Assembly: GCF_027924565.1 (NCBI RefSeq)
Contig: NZ_AP027041.1
Coordinates: forward strand, 2,666,001 to 2,730,000
Length of the DNA: 64,000 nt
Direction: 5' to 3'
Origin: Lysobacter auxotrophicus
Lineage (GTDB): Bacteria > Pseudomonadota > Gammaproteobacteria > Xanthomonadales > Xanthomonadaceae
A program made the position numbers and the translations under genes. The notes beneath the pieces were generated by a model that was given only the letters and a program-made list of their open reading frames with translations, had not been told where the DNA came from and ran no database searches. Positions 9,425 through 17,443 of this stretch are shown here, piece after piece (positions within the stretch are counted from its first letter, which is position 1; each line of letters starts with the position of its first letter).

Positions 9425-9653
9425 CGTCGTCCCGGCGAAAGCCGGGACCCAGGCCCGCAGCGCTTGCATGTTCGCAAGCCCGCTTCGAGGCATGCATGCC
9501 CCGTCATTCCAGCGAATGCTGGAACCCACCTTGATCGTCTTGCCCGCTGCACCCCAACAGGCGCACGAAGGCATCTGGATTCCTGGGTTCGCAGGAAATC
9601 TCGCGGCATGCGCGGCGTTGAGAGCCTGGGTCCCGGCTTTCGCCGGGATGACG
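9425..9653. repeat. Cluster of four REP-type palindromes in a 343-bp gap
   Basis: The gap 9391-9733 between phaR and the M48 protease holds no gene. It contains four palindromic elements: 9425-9463 (CCCGGCGAAAGCCGGG then ACCCAGGCCCGCAGCG), 9502-9529 (TTCCAGCGAATGCTGGAA), 9575-9600 (TTCCTGGGTTCGCAGGAA) and 9622-9653 (CCCGGCTTTCGCCGGG). First and last are the same unit in opposite orientation, so they could pair with each other over about 200 bp. Confidence 0.8.
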
Positions 9654-9733
9654 CAGAGGGTTGGAATCGCGCCAAAGGCGGCGATATGACTACGCAGTGC
9701 CGATGACCTCAGGAGGCACTGCGCCCGCCCGCC

Positions 9734-10675
9734 TCAACGCGCCGCCGCGGTCGCCTTCGCACCCGCCCCGCAGTACTGCGCGCGGAACTGCTCCGCCTGC
9801 GGCATCAGCGACTGCAGCACCTGGATGCGGTTAGCCGGATCGGGATGCGTGGACGCGAATTCCGGCGGGCGTTCACCGCCACCGAGTTCGGACATGCGCT
9901 CCCACAGCGGGATCGCCGCGTTCGGGTCGTAGCACGCGGCCGCCGCAAGCATCAGCCCGACCTTGTCCGCCTGCGTCTCGTGGTTGCGCCCGTACGGCAG
10001 GATGAAGCCGTATTGCGCGCCCGCACCCAGCGCCGCCATCACGGCCTGCTGCTGTTGCGGGTCCATGCCGCCGATGGCCATGCCGGCGGCCATCTGCCCC
10101 ATCTGCACCAGCTTCTGCTGGGCCATGCGCTGGCTGCCGTGGCGCAGCAGCGCGTGGGCGATCTCGTGCCCCATCACCACCGCCATCGCATCGGCGTTCT
10201 GCGCGATCGGGATCAGCCCGGTGTAGACCGCCATCTTCCCGCCCGGCAGGCAGAACGCGTTGGCCTGGTCGGACTGGATCACCGCGACGTCCCACTGGAA
10301 CTGCTGGTGTTCGGTCGGCGTCTGCTGCTGGTTCTGCGCGGCCAGCTGCGCGGTCACCTCGGGCACGCGCTGGATCAGCCGCTGGGCGATCTGCCGGATC
10401 TGCACGCTCGCCTGGGCATCGGCCGGAAGCAGCGCGCCCTGCGCGTTCGCGTCGCCCAGCACCTGCTGGAACGCCTGCGCGCCCAGCTGCACTTCCTCGT
10501 CGGCCGTGGTGCCGTAATGCGCCTTCTCGCCCGTATAGGGGTCCACGCGCGCATTGCCGAACCACTGCCACGCCGCGTAACCGGCGAACAGGATCAGGAT
10601 CCACCAGCGGATCCCGCCAAAGCCACGTCGCGGCCGGCCCTGCTGCCGCGCACCGCCAAAAGGATCGGTCCTCAT
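9734..10675 (-). CDS. M48-family zinc metalloprotease, membrane-anchored
   Basis: 313 residues from the ATG at 10673-10675, chosen for its GGAGG site six bases upstream. One N-terminal membrane segment (WWILILFAGYAAWQWF) is followed by a periplasmic peptidase domain with HEIAH at about residue 180, a downstream ETQAD ligand segment and the STHPDPANRI motif that is common near the C-terminus of M48C proteins such as LoiP and YcaL. These proteases act on envelope proteins. The gene follows the FGE-like lipoprotein gene on the same strand with a 58-bp gap, so they may be co-transcribed. A precise orthologue name is not secure. Confidence 0.88.
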   Translation of the reverse strand: MRTDPFGGARQQGRPRRGFGGIRWWILILFAGYAAWQWFGNARVDPYTGEKAHYGTTADEEVQLGAQAFQQVLGDANAQGALLPADAQASVQIRQIAQRLIQRVPEVTAQLAAQNQQQTPTEHQQFQWDVAVIQSDQANAFCLPGGKMAVYTGLIPIAQNADAMAVVMGHEIAHALLRHGSQRMAQQKLVQMGQMAAGMAIGGMDPQQQQAVMAALGAGAQYGFILPYGRNHETQADKVGLMLAAAACYDPNAAIPLWERMSELGGGERPPEFASTHPDPANRIQVLQSLMPQAEQFRAQYCGAGAKATAAAR

Positions 10676-10733
10676 CTGCCCTCCATGCTCCATCCCTGGC
10701 AAGTGTGTCGCCGCAGCGCGGCCGGATCGATGC

Positions 10734-12563
10734 TCAGATGTCTCGCACCACCCGGAACCCTATCCGCGCGGTCGTGTTGTTGGCGTCACTGCCCTGACGC
10801 CAGGCCGAACGCAGCTCCTCCGGTGCGCTGGCCCACGAACCGCCCCGTACCACCCGTGAACGGCAACCGGGATTGATCCAGGCCTCGCCGCCGCGCGGGG
10901 CGCGACGGAAGGTGTCGTGCCAGCAGTCGGCGACCCATTCGCTGACGTTGCCGGCCATGTCGTGCAGCCCCCAGACGTTGGGCCGATAGGTCGCGACCGG
11001 CGCCGGACCCCATGCGCCGTCGCCGTAGCCCGGGAACGCGTTGCGCCAGCGCCGCCCGCTCGGCGACACGTCGGCCCCGCCGGTGAAGTTCCCCGTACGC
11101 GCCGGCGGTGCGCCCTCGCCCCACGGGTAACGTCCGCGACTGCCGGCCCGCAGCGCGTATTCGAATTCCGCCTCGCTCGGCAGCCGGTACCGCTGGCCGG
11201 TCTGCGCCGACAGCCACTCCGCGTACGCCATCGCGTCCTTGGCGCTGACGTGGATGACCGGCATGTCGTCGCGCGCCGGCTGCCCGACGTAGTCCGACTG
11301 CCAGTCGACGTTGCCGCGCCGCACCAGGTTGCCGCTGCGCTCGTCGTAGGCCGTCGAATACCCGCGGCGGCTGGCGCGTGCGCGATGCTTGGTGGCCTGC
11401 ATGAAGCGGCGGAATTCCCCGACGGTGATCTCCGTGCGCGACATCGCGAAGCCGCGATCGAACCGGATGTTGCGCGCGGGGCGCTCCGATTCCTGGCCCT
11501 CGTTGTCCTCCGAGCCCATGCGGAACGCGCCGTGCGGGATCACCACCATCTGCGGCCCGCGCCCGCCGCCCTGCATGGCGTCGGTGAACACCTGCGCGGG
11601 ACGGAACAAACCGTAGTGCGTGGCCAGGTCGATGCGCTCGCGCAGCTCGCGCGTGGCCGGATCGCCGGTCGGCGCGATGCGCAGCATCACCGCCAGGTGA
11701 CGGCGCGCTTCATCGATCCCGCCCTGCCGCATCAGCGCGGTCAGTCCCGCGTCGCGCAGCGCATTGATGCGCACGATGCGCTGCATCGCAAGCCGACCGC
11801 GCGCATCTTCCACGCTGGAAGCCTTCGGACGCACCTTCGCGGCGATGTCCAGTTCGCGCTCGGCGGCGGCGTAATCGTCGCGATCGGACGCCTGTTCGGC
11901 GCGACGGATCAATGCGCTTTCGACCGCGGCGATGCCCTGGTTCGCGCGCATGTCGTCCGGACGCAACTGCAATGCTTCGCGGAAATGCGTGAGCGCGTGA
12001 CCGGTTTCGCCATCCACGCCCAGACGGCCGGCGTTCAGCGCTTCCTCGCCCAGGCGGTTGGCTTCCTGCGCTTCGTCGGCGCGATCGAGTCGCGCGAGGT
12101 AGTCGACGATGTCGACGTTCGCCGGCGCGACCGCGCGTGCGACGGCGGCGATCTCGTGCGCGCGCCGCAGCGACAGCGGATCGCGGTCGAGCTGCTTCAG
12201 CGCGTCGTCGCCGCTGGCGATGAGCTTCTTCAGCGAACGGTCGAAGCCCGCGTTCGCTGCGGCGTCCTCCGGGTCGAACCGGCGCAGCGCGTAATACAGC
12301 GGGATGGCGTCGTCGGTTCCGCCGAACAGCCGCCCGCGCGACAGCGCCTGCGCGGCCTGTTCCTTGAGTTCGGCGACGTTCTCGTCGGTGACCTGCACGG
12401 CCGGCACACGCCACGCGGGTACGGGCGAGACCGCCTGGTCGGCGCTGATCGTGACGATGGGGGTGTGCGCCGCCGCGGCGTCGCCCTTGGGCGAGGACGC
12501 ATCGCGTGAGCATCCTGCCGCCAATGCGATCACGACGATGCCTGCCAACAGCGGTACGCGCAA
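10734..12563 (-). CDS. Lipoprotein with helical-repeat region and FGE-sulfatase (SUMF1) domain lacking catalytic cysteines
   Basis: 609 residues. An N-terminal lipoprotein signal (LAAGC lipobox) is followed by an alpha-helical, TPR-like region to about residue 330 and then an FGE-sulfatase domain (MVVIPHGAFRMGS, then SRTEITVGEF, RLPSEAEFEYALRAG, GNVSEWVADCW, and VVRGGSWAS). True formylglycine-generating enzymes carry two cysteines just after the RGGS motif; here that stretch has none, so an oxidase activity is unlikely and a binding or structural role more so. It lies upstream of an M48 protease gene on the same strand. The family call is firm, the function unknown. Confidence 0.85.
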   Translation of the reverse strand: MRVPLLAGIVVIALAAGCSRDASSPKGDAAAAHTPIVTISADQAVSPVPAWRVPAVQVTDENVAELKEQAAQALSRGRLFGGTDDAIPLYYALRRFDPEDAAANAGFDRSLKKLIASGDDALKQLDRDPLSLRRAHEIAAVARAVAPANVDIVDYLARLDRADEAQEANRLGEEALNAGRLGVDGETGHALTHFREALQLRPDDMRANQGIAAVESALIRRAEQASDRDDYAAAERELDIAAKVRPKASSVEDARGRLAMQRIVRINALRDAGLTALMRQGGIDEARRHLAVMLRIAPTGDPATRELRERIDLATHYGLFRPAQVFTDAMQGGGRGPQMVVIPHGAFRMGSEDNEGQESERPARNIRFDRGFAMSRTEITVGEFRRFMQATKHRARASRRGYSTAYDERSGNLVRRGNVDWQSDYVGQPARDDMPVIHVSAKDAMAYAEWLSAQTGQRYRLPSEAEFEYALRAGSRGRYPWGEGAPPARTGNFTGGADVSPSGRRWRNAFPGYGDGAWGPAPVATYRPNVWGLHDMAGNVSEWVADCWHDTFRRAPRGGEAWINPGCRSRVVRGGSWASAPEELRSAWRQGSDANNTTARIGFRVVRDI

Positions 12564-12728
12564 AAATCCTCCTCGCCTGCGGGGCAGATCGTGCCGAACG
12601 GAGCCATGGGCCGATCGGCGGGTCAGGTCGTGGGCGGGGCCTTCACGGCCCGCGATGCCGGGAGCCCCGAAAGTAGGCTATTGTCGCCCGCCCCGGCAAC
12701 CGCCGACCACTCGCCACGCATTCCTGAC

Positions 12729-13829
12729 ATGCCCGTCGCCTGGATCACCGACCCCGCGCAGTTGCGGGCCCGCTTCGCGTCACCGCCCGCGCGCATCGGC
12801 CTGGATACCGAATTCATCCGCGAACGCACGTACTGGCCGCAGCTGGCGCTGGTGCAGATCGCGATCGGCGATGCGCAGGGCGAGCCGGACATCCTGCTGG
12901 TCGACCCGCTCGTTCCGGGCATGCTCGACGCATTGACGCCGATCCTTGCCGACGAATCCATCGTCAAGGTCATGCACAGCCCGAGCGAGGACCTGGTCGC
13001 ATTCAAGCATGCGTGCAACGTCGTGCCCAAGCCGCTGTTCGACACGCAGCTCGCGGCGGCCCTGGCCGGCGTCGGCGGCGGGCTCGGCTACCAGAAGCTG
13101 GTCGAACAGCTCACCGGCGTCGTCCTGCCGAAGGGCGAGACGCGCTCGGACTGGCTGCGCCGCCCGCTCTCGCCGTCGCAGCTGGAATATGCGGCCGACG
13201 ACGTGCGCCACCTGTTCGAGATGCACGACCAGCTGGACCGCAAGCTGGGCGAACTCGATCGCCGTGAATGGCTCGCCGAAGACGCCGCGCGCATCGTGCA
13301 GAACGCCGAAAACGAAGCGCCGGAACGCTGGCCGCACGCGTCGATGCGCAGCGCGCAGTTCCTCGATCGCGACGCGCAACTTCGCCTGCTGCGACTGCTG
13401 CGCTGGCGCGACGTGTACGCGCGCGACAACGATCGCCCGCGCAGCTGGATCCTCGACAACGAACTGGCCGTCACGCTCGCGCGCACGCCGCCGATCGACC
13501 ACGCCGGCCTGCAGCGCACGCTGGATGCGGTCCCGAAGTCGCCGCGCCGCCTGAGCGATGCGATCTGGGCCGCGCTGAACACCCCGCTGCCGGACGAAAA
13601 CGACGCGCCCGACGCCGTGCAATCCGAACAGCGCGACAAGCAGCGCCTTCGCAAACTGCAGGACGCGGTGGCCGCGCGCAGCGCCGAACTCGGCCTGCCC
13701 GATGGCGTGCTCGCCTCGCGCCGCTGGCTCGAAGTGCTGATGGACCAGGGCGAATGGCCCGACGCCCTCGCCGGCTGGCGCCGCCGGGCGCTGGAGCCCA
13801 GGCTGGCACCGCTGCTGCAGGCGTCCTGA
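12729..13829 (+). CDS. rnd: Ribonuclease D
   Basis: 366 residues, close to the E. coli enzyme. The DEDDy exonuclease motifs are visible: D26/E28 in GLDTEFIRERTYWP, Asp in the MHSPSEDL segment, and YAADDVRHL containing the Tyr and last Asp. The C-terminal half is helical and matches the HRDC-like region, ending with a Trp-rich tail. RNase D trims the 3' ends of tRNA precursors and other stable RNAs. The start is the ATG at 12729. It converges on ppk2, the two stop codons being three bases apart. Confidence 0.94.
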   Translation: MPVAWITDPAQLRARFASPPARIGLDTEFIRERTYWPQLALVQIAIGDAQGEPDILLVDPLVPGMLDALTPILADESIVKVMHSPSEDLVAFKHACNVVPKPLFDTQLAAALAGVGGGLGYQKLVEQLTGVVLPKGETRSDWLRRPLSPSQLEYAADDVRHLFEMHDQLDRKLGELDRREWLAEDAARIVQNAENEAPERWPHASMRSAQFLDRDAQLRLLRLLRWRDVYARDNDRPRSWILDNELAVTLARTPPIDHAGLQRTLDAVPKSPRRLSDAIWAALNTPLPDENDAPDAVQSEQRDKQRLRKLQDAVAARSAELGLPDGVLASRRWLEVLMDQGEWPDALAGWRRRALEPRLAPLLQAS

Positions 13830-13832
13830 CCG

Positions 13833-14733
13833 CTACACCGCCGCCAGTTGCGCGAAGCGTCGCGAGCGCTCGCTCGCCAGAGGCCTTCACCGTCCTCGTA
13901 CACACGCGAAGCCGGTCCGACGATGAACGGATCCGGCTCGCCGATCGCGCCGCGATCCTTCGCCGCGTAATCGAAGCCGCCCAGCACGACGCGCATGGCA
14001 TTCACGCGCGCACGCTTCTTGTCGTCCGACCGGATGACCGTCCACGGTGCGTCGGGCGTATCGGTGGACACGAACATCGCTTCCTTCGCGCGCGTGTATT
14101 CGTCCCATTTGTCGAGCGAGGCGAGGTCCACGGCGAAAGTTTCCACTGCTTGAGCGGATCGCGCTTGCGCTGCGCGAAACGGCGATGCTGCTCGGCGCGG
14201 CTCACCGAGAACCAGAACTTGAACAACCGCACGCCGCTGCGCACGAGCATGCGCTCGAAGTTCGGGCACTGGTGGATGAACTCCAGGTACTCGTCGGTCG
14301 AACAGAACCCCATCACGCGCTCGACGCCGGCGCGGTTGTACCAGGAGCGGTCGAACAGGACGATCTCGCCCGCGGCCGGCAGGTGCTCCACGTAACGCTG
14401 GAAGTACCACTGCGAGCGCTCGGTATCGCTGGGCTTTTCCAGCGCGACCACGCGCGCGCCGCGCGGGTTCAGGTGTTCCATGAAGCGCTTGATCGCCCCG
14501 CCCTTGCCCGCCGCGTCGCGTCCTTCGAACAGGATGACCACGCGCTGCCCGAACTCCTTCACCCACGCCTGCCACTTCAGCAGCTCGATCTGCAGCCCGC
14601 GCTTCTCGCGTTCGTATCGCGCCCGGGACATGCGCGCACCCGGCGCGGCATCGGGTTCGTGGGCCTCTTCTTCGGCGGCCCGGACGTGGGGGTCCTGCGA
14701 CCCGGCAATCCCGTAATCTTCCTGCATGGACAT
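13833..14733 (-). pseudogene. ppk2: Polyphosphate kinase 2, disrupted by one certain and one probable frameshift
   Basis: Starts at the ATG at 14731-14733 with GAGGAG upstream. The first part is a normal PPK2: Walker [10 protein letters not shown], Walker B-like DRSWYNR, and [18 protein letters not shown]. Near 14133-14140 one base is missing: the frame shifts and the expected continuation [20 protein letters not shown] is found in another frame. A second shift near 13880 is likely, because reading past it in the third frame gives a plausible tail ending at TAG 13833-13835 and a total of about 300 residues, the family norm. PPK2 uses polyphosphate to phosphorylate nucleotides. Either the gene is broken or the sequence has two indel errors. 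Confidence 0.8.
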
Positions 14734-14904
14734 GGCGACTCCTCGATGGGAAAGCCGCACTGTCCCGCCGCTCCGCGCCGCCGCGCTTGAGCCCGATCAA
14801 TCGCCCGCCGGCCGCGCATGTTCCGAACTCCCAGGCGCCCCGCATGCCTCGTCCGTCCGGGGGCTAGCGTGCCGCCGCCTCGCCCGCTAGAATTTGCCCT
14901 TCGT

Positions 14905-14980
<76 letters not shown>

Positions 14981-14995
14981 ACTCATCCAGCCAGA

Positions 14996-15033
14996 CAGCG
15001 CGTTACGCCTCAGGCGTTACGCGCTGTTTTGCT
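14996..15033 (+). terminator. Terminator after tRNA-Ala
   Basis: A 14-bp stem with one mismatch (CAGCGCGTTACGCC and GGCGTTACGCGCTG around a TCA loop) followed by TTTTGCT. It starts about 16 bases after the CCA end of the tRNA. Confidence 0.85.
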
Positions 15034-15068
15034 ATGGGGCGCCGGCAGCGCTGCGTGCCAGCGGAACC

Positions 15069-15527
15069 TCAGCCCGCCTTCTTCCCGCGCACCTCGGCCA
15101 CGACCTCGGCCGGGGTCGGGTTCGCCTTCGCCTTGCCGTTGACGTACACGATCGGCACCGGGCCGTTCATCACGGCCATCACGCGATTGGCTTCGTCCTG
15201 CGAACTCAGGCTGTTGTAGCTCGCCTGGTCGGTGCGGACATAGGCAATGCGCTGGCTGGACAGATGACGGACCAGTGCCTCGGTGCGGCGCGCGGCGTCG
15301 GACGTGCAATGTTCCGGCGCGAATACGATCACCCCGCGCGACGGCACGCCGTCTGGCATCGGGATCGACGTGAAGCCCTGCGCGCTGTCGCCGCCAGCGA
15401 CCGCGCCGCCGGTACGTTCGGCGATCCATGCCTGCGGGTCCACGCGGCCGCTGGCGATGTAGGTCTTCCACACGCCGACGCCCGCCAGCAGCAACAGCGC
15501 GCCGGCGCATACCTTCATTGCGTTCAT
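15069..15527 (-). CDS. Membrane-anchored or secreted protein with glutaredoxin-like fold
   Basis: 152 residues from the ATG at 15525-15527 with GGGG eight bases upstream. An N-terminal hydrophobic segment (VCAGALLLLAGVGVW) acts as signal or anchor. The rest is in the order expected for a glutaredoxin/thioredoxin fold: VIVFAPEHCTSDAARR, with a single Cys where CxxC would be, then PVPIVYVNGK containing the cis-Pro-like turn, and a final helix. A monothiol or non-catalytic envelope thioredoxin-like role is inferred. It stands alone and I do not recognise a named family. Confidence 0.7.
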   Translation of the reverse strand: MNAMKVCAGALLLLAGVGVWKTYIASGRVDPQAWIAERTGGAVAGGDSAQGFTSIPMPDGVPSRGVIVFAPEHCTSDAARRTEALVRHLSSQRIAYVRTDQASYNSLSSQDEANRVMAVMNGPVPIVYVNGKAKANPTPAEVVAEVRGKKAG

Positions 15528-15648
15528 TCGTATCCCCCGTGATGTGCGGCGTCGTCGACGGCCGCATCCCTTCCGTGTGCGGCGCGCGGCCGCTTCCTTC
15601 GTGATGGAAGCCTCGCACACCACGCCCCACGCCCGCTACCATCGGTCG

Positions 15649-16710
15649 ATGCGCATCCATCACTGGCTCACGGGCGCCGTCCTGCTCCTCGCCGGTTGCG
15701 CGAGCGGAGGGACGCGAATGCAGCACGACATCGACGCGCTCATGCGCGATTACCAGGGCGATGTTCCGGGTGCCAGCGTGCTCGTCGTGCGCGACGGCCA
15801 GCCGGTCGTGCGCCGCTCCTACGGCATGGCGGACCTGGAAAAACGCATCGCGGCGGCGCCCCGGACGAACTACCGCCTGGCCTCAGTTAGCAAGCAGTTC
15901 ACCGCGGCCTGCGTGCTGTTGCTGGTCGAGGACGGCCGGCTGAAGCTCGACGATCCGGTGAAGCGCTACCTGCCCGGCCTGCCCGCCGCCGCGGACGGCA
16001 TCACGATCCGCCACCTGCTCACGCATACATCCGGGCTGATCGACTACGAAGACGTGATGGATCCTGCCGACACGCGGCAGGTGCACGACGCCGACGTCCT
16101 CACGCTGCTGCAGGCGCAGGACCGCACCTACTTCGCGCCGGGCACGGGCTACCGCTACAGCAACAGCGGCTACGCGCTGCTGGCGCTGATCGTCGAACGC
16201 ACTTCCGGCCAGCGCTACGCACGCTTCCTGCACGACCGCATCTTCCAGCCGCTCGGCATGAGCGACACGGTTGCCTACGAGGCCGGCATCTCCGATGTCG
16301 CGCACCGCGCCTTCGGTTACAGCTTCAATGACGGCGCCTGGACGCGCACCGACCAGAGCACGACGAGCGCGGTGCTCGGCGACGGCGGCATCTATTCGTC
16401 GATCAACGACCTGGCGAAGTGGGACGCCGCGCTCTACGACGAGCGCCTGCTGCCGGCAAACGCGCTGCGCGAGGCATTCACGCCGGCGACGCCGACGGAC
16501 GATCCGCAGGTCGAATACGGCTTCGGCTGGCGCATCACCGGCGAGACCTTGTGGCATTCGGGCGAAACCATCGGGTTCCGCAATGTCATCGTGCGCTGGC
16601 CGCAGCGCCACCTCACCGTGGTGGTGCTGACCAACCGGGACGATCCGGAGCCTTACGAAATGGCGAAGAAGATCGGTGCACTGGCGATGGACGACGCAGC
16701 CACGGATTGA
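15649..16710 (+). CDS. Serine hydrolase lipoprotein, beta-lactamase/DD-peptidase class C fold
   Basis: 353 residues from the ATG at 15649. Lipobox LLAGC near residue 20 indicates a lipoprotein. The three serine-hydrolase motifs are present: SVSK at about residue 79, YSN in the YRYSNSGY segment, and HSG in LWHSGET. Members of this family include D-amino-acid amidases, DD-carboxypeptidases and esterases. It is convergent with the D-Ala-D-Ala dipeptidase gene, only 22 bp away, at the edge of a group of peptidoglycan-peptide genes, which makes a murein-related substrate plausible. Substrate not determinable from sequence. Confidence 0.88.
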   Translation: MRIHHWLTGAVLLLAGCASGGTRMQHDIDALMRDYQGDVPGASVLVVRDGQPVVRRSYGMADLEKRIAAAPRTNYRLASVSKQFTAACVLLLVEDGRLKLDDPVKRYLPGLPAAADGITIRHLLTHTSGLIDYEDVMDPADTRQVHDADVLTLLQAQDRTYFAPGTGYRYSNSGYALLALIVERTSGQRYARFLHDRIFQPLGMSDTVAYEAGISDVAHRAFGYSFNDGAWTRTDQSTTSAVLGDGGIYSSINDLAKWDAALYDERLLPANALREAFTPATPTDDPQVEYGFGWRITGETLWHSGETIGFRNVIVRWPQRHLTVVVLTNRDDPEPYEMAKKIGALAMDDAATD

Positions 16711-16732
16711 CGTGCGCCCTCAAGCGGGCGAC

Positions 16733-17443
16733 TCACTCGATCGGAACGTCGAAGAAGCGCTTTGGCGCGGGCTCCGGATCGAGCGTGAAGTGCCACCATT
16801 CCATCGGGTAATTCTTCAGCCCCGCGAGCCGCATCGCGTCGCGAAGGCGCTCGCGATTGGCGCGCTGCGCCGGCGTGATGCGCGGCGAATCGGTATTGGC
16901 GAGCGGATCGAAGAAGTCGAATTGCGTGCCCATGTCGAGCGGCACGCAGGCTGCGGATCCCTCGCAACGCAACAGCGTCAGGTCGACCGTGGCGCCGCGG
17001 CTGTGGCCGGACGTCGGCGAGATGTAGCCGCCGAGCAGGTCGCGCTTCTCGAGCGCGGGATAGAAGCGTGCCCTGGTGCTCTCATCGGCATTGCCCGCCC
17101 ACGCAACGAACGAACGCACGGCGCGTGCGGGCCGATAGCAGTCGAACAGGCGAAGCCGGTAGCCCCGCGCACGCAGCGCGGTTTCGGCGCGCTGAAGCGC
17201 CTTCGCGGCCGGCTCCAGCAGGTAGCAGCGTGGCGCCCCGTAGCCGTCCACGACCGCGCCGGTGAAGTTGTTGGTTCCGGCATAGCGCATGTCGAGGTCG
17301 ATGTCCGGCACGAGCGTGCGCACGTCCACGAGGCCGGCTTCGGCGGGCGTCGTCGCCGGTGCGATGTCCATCCGCGGCGACGATGCACAACCGACCGCCG
17401 CGAGCGCGAACGTGGCGAACGCGAGCCGCACGGCACCGTGCAT
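16733..17443 (-). CDS. D-alanyl-D-alanine dipeptidase lipoprotein (M15D, VanX/DdpX-like)
   Basis: 236 residues. Lipobox AAVGC gives an envelope location. The M15 zinc motif SGHSRGATVD supplies the His and Asp ligands and EWWHF supplies the catalytic Glu and third His; a DMRYAGTNNFTG segment is typical of VanX/DdpX. These enzymes split D-Ala-D-Ala. The start ATG at 17441-17443 shares its A with the stop of the upstream serine hydrolase (TGATG), implying translational coupling. It is the last gene of the minus-strand arm of the 16.7-30.6 kb locus. A role in nutrient use of murein dipeptides, as for E. coli DdpX, fits better than vancomycin resistance because no VanH or VanA is near. Confidence 0.88.
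   Translation of the reverse strand: MHGAVRLAFATFALAAVGCASSPRMDIAPATTPAEAGLVDVRTLVPDIDLDMRYAGTNNFTGAVVDGYGAPRCYLLEPAAKALQRAETALRARGYRLRLFDCYRPARAVRSFVAWAGNADESTRARFYPALEKRDLLGGYISPTSGHSRGATVDLTLLRCEGSAACVPLDMGTQFDFFDPLANTDSPRITPAQRANRERLRDAMRLAGLKNYPMEWWHFTLDPEPAPKRFFDVPIE

Noticed and set aside
16733-17443. Vancomycin-resistance gene vanX
   Set aside because: No vanH, vanA or vanRS-like genes are near, and a Gram-negative host is intrinsically insensitive; a murein-dipeptide role fits the neighbours better.
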